In this document: in pieces, positions 56,771 through 64,000 of the stretch
Numbering within the stretch: position 1 is the first letter of the stretch
Layout of the letters: every line of letters begins with the position of its first letter
Source: Hordeum vulgare subsp. vulgare
Lineage: Eukaryota; Streptophyta; Magnoliopsida; Poales; Poaceae
Direction: 5' to 3'
DNA length: 64,000 nt
NCBI RefSeq assembly: GCF_904849725.1
Contig: NC_058518.1
Location: 325,956,581 to 326,020,580 of the forward strand
Program-made: the position numbers and the translations under genes
The notes under the pieces: model-generated
What the model was told of the DNA's origin: nothing
The model's database searches: none
Seen by the model: the letters and a program-made list of their open reading frames with translations, nothing else

Positions 56771-57712
56771 ACCCTCCATGCCTAAAAACTTCCTGACTCT
56801 CCCCCACTCCCCCACCCCCCTCTCTCCTCGATCTCAAGCCGTCGCCGCCTCCCTCGCCGGCGTCATCGTCGTCGTTGCCACCTTCCTTGCCGTCATCGTC
56901 GTTGTCGTTGCCGCCGCCTCCCTCACCATCGCCACCGCCCTCTTCCCCTCCCGCTCTGGTAAGCCCCTTCCCCTCTCCTGCTCCGGTAAGCCCCCTCCCC
57001 ATCCCGCTCCGGTAAGCCCCCCACCTCCCCTCCAGGCGCCGCCGCCCCCTCCCCTCCCGCTCTAGGCACCCCAAGGCTGCTTCCATTTTTATTTTAGGGC
57101 CATCGGTTCAAGATGTCATCTTGAGATGCATGTTAATAAGAAGATCAAGATATGTTTGTTGAAGATCTTTTGATGGGATAACTAGAAAGAAGGAAAAAAA
57201 CATGTTTGTAAATTTCATGTAAGTAGGCACATTAGGTTTGAATTAGACAACCAATGGTTTCAAACAACTTATTTAAACTTTGGAGAGGAAAAAGGGCACA
57301 AACATATTTCACCAACCTACAAATATCATCCTTTTGTTTGTTATAATGCATAAAAGAGTAGTGAGTTTCTCACTTTTGCTTGCTAAGTTGTGCTATGTTT
57401 TGCCGGAATGTCCGAGTGGCCTATGTTTTGCCAGAATGTTGATTCATTTCCTTCCGGCAAATTTCAGGCGCTCCATAGGTCCACTATTTAGCAAAGGTCA
57501 TGCCAAACATTTCCGTTAGTTTCATCATGACTAGTGGTAGAAACTAGGACATATGGAGTGCTTGGGACTTGCCGGAAAGGATAATGAATCAACATTCCGG
57601 CAAAACATAGGTCCCTTTTTATTATTCATGCTTATGTTTATATATAGATGTTCAATTCTTTCGATATAGTGTCACGGTTGTTGTTTACACATTTACCACA
57701 TTAAAACAGGAA
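56771..57712 (+). other. Leader-like region of the CACTA-3 passenger gene
   Basis: 56780-57066 is pyrimidine- and CCG-rich and contains three copies of CCGCTC(C/T)GGTAAGCCCC (56951-57020), each with a potential GTAAG donor. 57067-57712 is AT-rich and intron-like, with inverted copies of TTGCCGGAATGT / ACATTCCGGCAA. No coding seen. Confidence 0.45.
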
Positions 57713-58800
57713 ATGTGTGACGATGAATATTAGGAGTGTGAATATTGCAGCGACTGTCGGGGTATGTGCGACACGCCTCACCTGCGAGACGATAGGTTCT
57801 TCAGCATGAAGCTTGAAGAGAATGGAGATATGTTCCTCCCTTGCCATGCAAGAAGATATGTGTTGGCGAGGCTCGGTTTCGAAGACCACGAGAGAATTGA
57901 GACGAGGAGCGCTAACCTGTGGACTATACATGGTCACACATTTGTTATCAAAGTATTTAATTCAGTTTTTCAAACAGAATTTGGGTGCCCAAATTGGGAA
58001 GATCTTTGCAAGGCATATGGATTTCAGGAGGGTATGGAAATAACCTTCGATATTCGTCCTGAAGATAATATGCCAGGGAACATCGACATTTCGGTGGTTG
58101 TCGATATGCTTCCTGTTTTACCTCCATGTGAGTTCCTCAACCATAGTTGTCAAGTAATTTGCATTCTATACTTAGAAATAGTTGGTGTTCGTCCATATAC
58201 TAAATTTGTTAAATTATAATTTACAGCTTATTTCATTTCTTCGAGTGAATTACGGAAATTAATTGACACGACACACTACACGTGTGGATCACATCTAACT
58301 TGGGAGGAGAAGGATGTTCTTCTCTACTTTCTTGTTGGTGTTCTGGTTTCTAGGGATACCTTCTCGTATAATCTTGGAATTGGCCAAAATTATATATTTT
58401 ACATGCCACTAGTGCATAGGTTGAGGCCGGATGACATTCACCGAAATATCTTGGTAAGAGTTTCCTAATTTAGTACGCTCTACTATTGCATAAATGGTGT
58501 TGATTACATTGCTAACTAGGTTATTATTATGTTCTTCAACACCAACTGCCACATGATGTAGTGCCTCTGTTGATGCACCCAGAAGGTCAAATGAAAATTA
58601 AAAGCCAGCTTAGGGCTGAGTTCGATGCTCCATACTCGAGTAACCTCAAATCAAAATAAAAAAGGCTCAAAATTGAAGCATGGAGAGAAATAAAGAAGGA
58701 GCGCAAGCCACAAGTTGGAGACCATTGGATGTCTGTGCTTCGTCATGGAGACATAGGTGTTATTCTGTTTTATGACATTATACCTAAGAGCGAGGACTAG
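57713..58800 (+). pseudogene. Degraded spliced gene with a B3-like domain, carried by CACTA-3
   Basis: ATG 57713 is followed by TAG at 57731-57733; the same frame then stays open (from MCDTPHLRDDRFFS) to a donor GTGAGT near 58126. Exon 2 is 58227-58453 (acceptor TTACAG, donor GTAAGAG). Exon 3 starts near 58546 (LPHDVVPLLMHPEGQ) but the acceptor reads CAA rather than CAG. An in-frame TAA lies at 58657-58659, and the frame ends at 58798-58800 (IIPKSED). The first exon (FLPCHARRYVLARLGFED, then NWEDLCKAYGFQEGMEITFD) resembles a B3 DNA-binding barrel: a basic strand, then W..L......GM.I.F. It could be a captured host transcription-factor fragment or an element-specific DNA-binding protein. The B3 link is pattern-based only. 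Confidence 0.55.
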
Positions 58801-58992
58801 GTCTTATGAGAGACAAGTTATTCTGGTTTATATTAACTTGACATGATCGATTAGGATGCATGCATATGATGACGATTATGATGTTTCTCTGCTTTACTTT
58901 ATGTGTATCATATGGTAACTTGGTATATAATTAAGATGATGATGAGTTGTTAGATGAGTACGTAAGATGATGATGAGTTATATGACATGATA
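58801..58992. other. 3' flank of the B3-like gene
   Basis: AT-rich with repeated GATGATGATGAGTT; nothing coding. Confidence 0.4.
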
Positions 58993-59115
58993 CTCCCTGC
59001 GTCCCAAAATTCTTGTCTTAGCTTTGTCTAGAAATGGATGTATCTAAATACTAAATTTGACTAGATATATTCGTATCTAAACAAATATAAGACAAGAATT
59101 TTGGGACGGAGGGAG
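58993..59115. mobile_element. Stowaway-like MITE (Tc1/Mariner type), 123 bp
   Basis: Terminal repeats CTCCCTGCGTCCCAAAATTC and its complement GAATTTTGGGACGGAGGGAG extend inward (TTGTCTTA / ATAAGACAA). The flanks are TA at 58991-58992 and 59116-59117. These are the Stowaway hallmarks. Confidence 0.95.
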
Positions 59116-59219
59116 TAATTTATGTGTATGATGTGATGCAAATTATGCATGTTTATTATGATATGATTAAACCACTGTATAGAGCGTGCACAAATACGTA
59201 GGGGGACATAAATGCAATG

Positions 59220-59454
59220 CAAATTAAATATTAAAAGCAGGAATATTAGCAGTAGCCCTGGAATATTAGCAGTTGGGCTCGCTTAGCAGTAGCGCTCTAC
59301 TTATTCCAGCGCTACTGCTAACGTAGATACCAGTATCGCTTTCAATCCAGCACTACTGCTAAGAGTTAGTTGTAGCGTGTTAGCGGTAGCGCTAACCCCA
59401 ACACTACTATTAAGGGTAAAACCATCGCTACTACGAGGGTTTTCCCTAGTAGTG
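59220..59454. repeat. Right subterminal and terminal repeats of CACTA-3
   Basis: TTAGCAGTAGCGCT, CCAGCGCTACTGCTAA and related motifs in both orientations, ending TTTTCCCTAGTAGTG. Confidence 0.88.
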
Positions 59455-59457
59455 TCA

Positions 59458-59520
59458 CATCTTTAAGCCATCCCATTGCATCTGCCATGACGGGGTTCCC
59501 CCTGTGAGAAAACGACGACA
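59458..59520 (+). repeat. 3' LTR of the LARD-like element, last 63 bp
   Basis: CATCTTTAAGCCATCCCATT...GAAAACGACGACA matches about 44405-44467. Separated from 47091-47741 by CACTA-3. Confidence 0.9.
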
Positions 59521-59525
59521 TCTGT

Positions 59526-60735
59526 GGTGGTCATCAACTGGTCATGGACCTAGGCCTCTGCGAGGCCGGGTTAAGTGCAGAACCAGGCCGGGGCCTTGTT
59601 GGTTGCTTCCGCCGTGTCGCCTCCCTGGGCATCTTCTCCTCGGTCGCCATGATGCTCCGCCACGACGAGGAGATCATTGGATGCCTCACACAGGTAGTGG
59701 AGAAGGCATGTGCGCGCCTTCCTGATCGTTGGTAGCATCTCCTCCTTAACGGCCTTGTCGAGCAAGACGTAGTGTGGTAGCTACACCGGCTGGTCGATTT
59801 GATTGTACCGGCTATGTGGCAGCCACATTGGCCCCTTCTGCTGGCTACTACTGCTGGAATGCCACGCAATGGCGTGTAGGAAAAGGCCAGGAGTGGCGTG
59901 AAGGTTCCCATGGTCGTCCGCCACTGACCTCCTACCATTGCTATTATGGCATCAGTGGCGCGTACCCGCCCGCCACTGGTGGGCGAACTGCAGTGGAAGA
60001 CATTGCTCCTTGCTCGCCACAACTAATATATGTGCCCGCCAATGTTAGTACTAGGCTAAGCGGACGGTGGCGCTTACAGCCCACCACAACTGATTTCTCC
60101 ACCCGCCATTGGTAATGGTCTACGCATATGAAAGAATTGCTGCCATGGCAACGTTTTTTGCTGTCGTGGCGACATTTTAATGAGGTGTTATTTTGCACTG
60201 GATGATCACATTGCAATACAAATATAGAATGTTGTCTCGTCATTGAAACAATCATGCAGTACATTAATTATTACAATGTCGTTATAATAAATAAGAGTTA
60301 TAGTGAAGCAAAGGAGTGGAGTATAAAAAGTGACAGAGAAAAAAACATGTGTGTCCCAACACATAATCAATAGTTTATGAAGTTGTTTTGAAATATTGTC
60401 TCGAGTAGGCTATTCGATGGCAATTGATGACCAAAGTGTGTCTTCCACTCGGTGAAGTCGTTCTTTATGTGACTGTGGCGCGCATTGGTACTTCCCATCC
60501 TCATTTACAACCTCCTTGGTGATGATTTTGGCCAACACCATTTGGATGGCTCAGGCTCACATAATAATTCCCCTATGTCAATGTCTTTCTCCATCTCATC
60601 AAACCACTTGATGATCGGGCTACGATTTCACAAATATTGACTATTCTTTAGATAGTCATTCATGACACCAGTGGCAAAATTGTCGGACATATGGGAGGTT
60701 CTGACATTTGGTTCTTGATAGCAACAAGCGCTAGT
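59526..60735. other. Unassigned spacer with CGCCACTG/CAGTGGCG motif cluster
   Basis: 59860-60115 has many CGCCACTG, AGTGGCGTG, GGTGGCGCT and CGCCATTGG motifs in both orientations, as in a decayed transposon end. 60420-60640 read on the minus strand resembles a short coding remnant (KWFDEMEKDIDIGELLCE) that I cannot assign. No sound gene. Confidence 0.4.
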
Positions 60736-61010
60736 TACTACAAGAAATATGCTCATACATGCGTTTTTTAAGATGTCGTTGATCAATTCATCATAAATCT
60801 ATGCTGATTTCATCCGAGATTGTCGTAAGCTGTTTGAGGGCATAGAATCTACATATAAATTAGGATGATGTGAGTGATAAACGTCATAACCGCATAAGAT
60901 GAGATCGTCATAGTTTTTATGACGATTATAAAAACGTCGTAACATGTTCTAACATAATTTTTACGACGATTATGAAAATATCGTAAAATGTATTGAATTT
61001 TTTTATACCA
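60736..61010. repeat. Left terminal and subterminal repeats of CACTA-4
   Basis: ACGACGATTATGAAAATATCGT, ATGACGATTATAAAAACGTCG and GATCGTCATAG repeat in direct and inverted form at about 60900-60985. Confidence 0.65.
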
Positions 61011-61109
61011 CTTTTCTGTTGGCTATTTTCTCATATTACTTTTATATTGGGCTTGCTAATGGGCTTGTTTCTGGTCTGTCCACATCGTGTGCACCACGTC
61101 GGTAAATGG

Positions 61110-61190
61110 CAAAATTTCGAGCACCGCTGGGACTCGAACTCACGATCTCTCTGCCCAGAACTCATGATCCGCACCACTGCGCTAGCCATT
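61110..61190 (-). other. tRNA-derived, SINE-like pol III promoter boxes
   Basis: On the minus strand TAGCGCAGTGGT (61186-61175) fits the A-box consensus TRGCNNAGYNGG at 11 of 12 positions. AGTTCGAGTCC (61140-61130) fits the B-box RGTTCRANTCC, about 45 bp downstream. The arms do not fold into a sound tRNA cloverleaf, so I read it as a SINE head or tRNA fossil, not a tRNA gene. Confidence 0.45.
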
Positions 61191-61299
61191 CTGCTTCTGT
61201 TATTTGATAAAACTAAATGTATATATATAGTAAATTTAGATAGATTCAAGTGCTCTTCCCTACCCTTCCCTAATCTAACAGACAGAAGCATACAGTTTT

Positions 61300-61690
61300 C
61301 AGAAAAGGAGTGTGCGGCGGCGGATCTGCTGACCGCGGCGGGGGCTGATGCGGAGGTGACCGGTGGCGGTGGCTGATGCAAAGGTGACCGGCAGCGGTGG
61401 ATGGTGCGGCCGTGACTAACGGAGGGGGCTGGTGCGGGGCAGGCAGCGGCGGAGGGAGCTGGTGCGGCCGTGACCAACGGAGGGGGCGGGCAGCGGCGGA
61501 GGGAGCTGGTGCGGCTGTGACCAACGAAGGGGCGGCAGCGATGGAGGGAGTTGGTGCGGCCGTGACTAACGGAGGGGGCGGGCAGCGGAGGAGGGAGTTG
61601 GTGCGGCCGCGACCAACGGAGGGGGCGGGCAGCGGCGGAGGGAGCTGGTGCGGGGCCGCTGAGCTGCGGAGGGAGCTGGTGTGATGCTTT
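61300..61690. repeat. GC-rich minisatellite, GGAGGGAGCTGGTGCGGCCG units
   Basis: Units of about 45-55 bp (GCGGCGGAGGGAGCTGGTGC, GGCCGTGACCAACGGAGG, GGGCGGGCAGCGG) repeat about six times between 61400 and 61680 with degenerate copies before. Ser/Ala/Pro and Gly frames are artefacts. It lies in the leader of the transposase gene. Confidence 0.9.
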
Positions 61691-62179
61691 GAGCGGCGGA
61701 GGTCTGGTATGGCGGCGGCGGCGCGCACTTCTTCCCCTGCTTCTTCGAGGTATGAGGTTACTTCTTCATGAACATGGATGAATGTTGCTTCTTCCTGAAC
61801 ATGGATGAATGGCCCGTGGCCAAATTAATTTTCTCAAGCATTTTGTTTCATGGATGAATGTTGCAGTAGTAGGTTCTAGCATTGCTCTTTAATAATCCAT
61901 TGTTTAAATCAGCCTAAATCACTTTGCTTGCTCCTGGAGTATATGATATATCCCAAATAAAATTGTTCTCATTTCAAAAGCCATTGTCTGAGATGAAAAA
62001 ATTCTCTCCTAAATCCATTGTAGTAATTTTGTGCCTTTTACTGCTAGCTTTGAATGCAAACAATACCGATAATATTGCTCACTGTTGATTTATCTAGGTT
62101 TGGTTTGCTTTTTACTAGCTACTGTTGGTCTCTGAGCTTTGATTGATGCTAAGTTGCAACATTTTTTGGTCTTTGGCAG
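61691..62179 (+). other. Leader/intron region before the CACTA-4 transposase
   Basis: Contains CTTCTTCGAGGTATGAG (possible donor about 61750) and ends with CTTTGGCAG just before ATG 62180, a good acceptor. GATGAATG(T/G) repeats occur at 61780-61860. No coding seen. Confidence 0.5.
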
Positions 62180-64000
62180 ATGGACAGGAGCTGGATTAAA
62201 GGAGGAGTTAGAAGGATTTCCGCTGAACATACAAAAGGAGTTGAAGAATTTATGCAATTTGTTTGCAGAAGTGCTGCCAAGGATGCTCATGTTCTTATGC
62301 CCATGTTGGAGCTGTCTCAACCGTGCACAACGACCTCTAGGAACTGTAGAGGCTCATCTATTGATTTGTGGGATGGCAAGCACATATGATCGATGGGTCT
62401 ATCATGGAGAACCTTTACATGCCGAACCTCAACCCGAACCTGATGCAGACCCACACCATGTTGTTGAAGGCAATGATTTTGTACAAGATGATCCGCCAGC
62501 GGGTGCTGGTTTTGAGGAGGGTGGAAATGAAGATGAGAGAATTCCTGAGCTGTTAAAGAATTTCTACAATTCAGAACCACAAGGTGATCGACAGAAGACA
62601 ATCTTTGCCGAGCTGTTAGAGGATGCGAAGCGCCCAGCTAGTGATGGTGGTAAATTGTCCAGATTTCCCTTCACCGTGAAGTTACTTCACGCCAAGTCTT
62701 TCTACGGAATGACCAATGTTCAATTCAACGGATTACTCTGTGTCATGACCTTGCAATATCCAGATAGCGAAATTCCCAAATCTTATGATGAAGCATTGAG
62801 TATAATCAGCAGATTGGGACTTGGCTGTGTTTCAATCCATGTCTGCCCGAATAACTGTGTCTTGTTTCGGAAGCAGTTTGCCCACTGCGACGAGTGTCCA
62901 AAATGTAATGCCTCCAGGTGGAAAAATGCTGATGGGAAGAAGCAGATGGCGGTGAAGGTATTGAGGCACTTTCCTTTGATTCCAAGGCTGCACAGTATGT
63001 TTACTTCGAAGAAACAATCAGAGGAGGTACAATGGCACAAGCTAAATCAGAAAGCCGTGGAGGGTGAACTCAGCCATGCAGCTGACGGGGAGGCATGGAA
63101 AGAGTTGGACAAATTAGATAAAGAATTTGCCGCTGATCCAAGGAACTTTAGACTCGGCATTGTCGGTGATGGTTTTAATCCATTTGGAAAGATGAGCACA
63201 TCCTATAGTATGTGGCCTGTATTTGTGATTCCATACAACCTTCCACCATGGGCATGTATGGATCAGTCCAACGTCATGATGGTGTTGCTGATTCCGGGTC
63301 CAAATTCTCCCGGCAAGGATTTTTATGTCCTTATGGAGCCCCTAGTTGATGAACTGCTCCTGCTATGGAAGGGTGTACTTACGCATGATGCCGGAAGTCC
63401 TGAAAAGTTCAATCTACGTGTTGTGATCTTATGGTGCATCTATGATTACCCGGCGCTGCACACTTTATCGGGGAGGACCACAGGGGGGTATCAAGCATGC
63501 ATTCATTGTGACAAGGACCCTTGCTCAAAGAGAATAAGGAGCAAGATATGCTTTACTGGGCACCGCCATTTTCTTAGTTGCAAGCATCCTTGGCGGAAAA
63601 GCAAGGATTTTAACGGCGAGACTGAAACTCGTGACAAGCCAACACAATTCACTCAAGAAGAGCTTGAGCAGCAACTTGACAAGGTCAAAGATGTGAGACG
63701 AGGAAAGCATGGAAAGAAAAGAAAGCGTGAGCAGGGTCAATGTTGGGACCGGAGGTCTATTCTGTGGGACCTCCCATACTAGAAACACCTGAAGTTCAGG
63801 CATAATCTCAATGTTATGCACATCGAGAAAAACATATGTGAGAATCTGCTAGGGAAATTTCTGAATGTTGAAGGAAAGACAAAGGACACGGTTAACTCCA
63901 GGCTAGATTTGGAAGACATGGGCATAAGAGAAGATTTGCACCTACATCCTTCTGAAGATGGAGAGTCATTCGAAATGCCAGAAGCAGGGTATACGATGAC
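62180..64000 (+). pseudogene. TNP2-type transposase of CACTA-4, with frameshift and stop, runs off the window
   Basis: ATG 62180 (MDRSWIKGG) starts the transposase-associated domain (GVEEFMQFVCRSA). A frameshift near 62295 moves it to the frame carrying LCPCWSC and YDRWVYHGEP. That frame is open through the TNP2 core: CVSIHVCPNNCVLFRKQF, CPKCNASRW, RLGIVGDGFNPFGKMS, MWPVFVIPYNLPPWACM, LLIPGPNSPGKDFYVLME and a Lys/Arg-rich stretch (RRGKHGKKRKRE, possible nuclear signal). TAG at 63780-63782 replaces the usual Trp of the DLPYW motif. Beyond it the same frame continues (NVMHIEKNICENLLG) to the window end. Two lesions in about 1.8 kb make this copy non-functional, though otherwise well preserved. 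Confidence 0.9.

Larger units (their letters stand above)
47742..59454. mobile_element. CACTA-3: non-autonomous CACTA element, host of the Angela-like Copia
   Basis: Left end CACTACTAGGAAAAACC at 47742; the right end is the inverse of CACTACTAGGGAAAACC at 59454. The flanking TCA (47739-47741 and 59455-59457) is a perfect 3-bp duplication. Subterminal motif CAGTAGCGCTGG/AGCGCTACTGCTAA is in both arms. Without the Copia insertion it is about 3.1 kb. It has no transposase and carries a degraded B3-like gene and a Stowaway MITE. Confidence 0.92.
43745..59520 (+). mobile_element. LARD-like LTR element (gypsy-type PBS, non-coding), host of CACTA-3
   Basis: LTRs start TGTC(G/T)GGGGGATGACC at 43745 and 47091. 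The 5' LTR ends near GAAAACGACGATA (44467) and the 3' LTR ends GAAAACGACGACA (59520) after interruption by CACTA-3. Flanks TCCGT (43740-43744) and TCTGT (59521-59525) are a target duplication with one mutation. The 2.6-kb interior has no gag or pol, so it needs proteins from another element. Confidence 0.88.
60736..64000 (+). mobile_element. CACTA-4: CACTA transposon, right end outside the window
   Basis: TACTACAAGAAATATG at 60736 matches the common grass CACTA terminus CACTACAAGAAATATG with its first C changed to T. Subterminal motifs follow (ATGACGATTATAAAAACGTCG and inverted forms), and a TNP2 transposase reads rightward from 62180 to the window edge. The left boundary is inferred from the motif; a target duplication cannot be checked. 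Confidence 0.7.

Noticed and set aside
61110..61200. Functional tRNA gene
   Set aside because: A and B boxes are good but the acceptor and T stems do not pair, and no terminator or sound anticodon arm is seen.

Overview
The window is intergenic DNA from a large grass genome, most likely Triticeae (wheat, barley, Aegilops or a relative). I infer this from a Copia element whose LTR starts TGTTGGAAATATGCCC (the BARE-1/Angela/WIS type), several CACTA (En/Spm) elements with TTTAGTCCCGG or CTTTGCCGTCTGCC subterminal repeats, a gypsy LTR starting TGATACGTCTCCAACG, and Stowaway- and Tourist-like MITEs. I see no intact host gene. Nearly all coding signal belongs to transposable elements and almost all of it is broken by stops, frameshifts, deletions or insertions.

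Block 1 (1-40404) is a nest. The outer element is a Copia retrotransposon (11483-40404). Its 5' LTR is cut by CACTA-1 (1-11482, left end outside the window). Its gag is cut by a gypsy element (12504-36720; target duplication GTCGT/GTAGT). The gypsy protease region is cut by CACTA-2 (15919-32198; target duplication TCT/TCT). CACTA-1 carries the 3' half of a TNP2 transposase, a 335-bp tandem array, a small divergently oriented coiled-coil/membrane-anchor gene that is still open, a palindromic promoter-like region, and a gene for a charged, proline-rich repeat protein ending in a Ulp1-type (C48) cysteine protease. CACTA-2 has its genes on the minus strand (TNP2, then a Ptta/En/Spm-type ORF), a 6.6-kb array of about 696-bp units each containing a purine/pyrimidine near-palindrome, a long hairpin, and a G-rich minisatellite beside a (TTC)n tract.

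Block 2 (40405-43744) is the least repetitive part: no convincing gene, one Tourist-like MITE (41280-41554; TTA duplication) and an AT-rich degenerate repeat.

Block 3 (43745-59520) is a second nest: a non-coding LTR element of the LARD type (target duplication TCCGT/TCTGT) whose 3' LTR is split by CACTA-3 (47742-59454; TCA/TCA). CACTA-3 is in turn split by a BARE/Angela-like Copia element (47878-56509; CTTAT/CTTAT). CACTA-3 has no transposase but holds a degraded spliced gene with a B3-like domain, and a Stowaway MITE.

Block 4 (59526-64000) is a short unassigned spacer, then CACTA-4 (from about 60736 past the window end) with a SINE-like pol III box pair, a GC-rich minisatellite and a TNP2 transposase broken by a frameshift and a stop.

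The parts do not form a host pathway. What can be read is insertion order: Copia first, then gypsy, then CACTA-2; CACTA-1 separately into the Copia LTR; LARD, then CACTA-3, then Angela. The most interesting unexplained biology is the accessory module of CACTA-1 (tail-anchored coiled-coil protein plus SUMO-protease-like protein around a shared palindromic promoter region) and the repeated purine/pyrimidine palindromes of CACTA-2.
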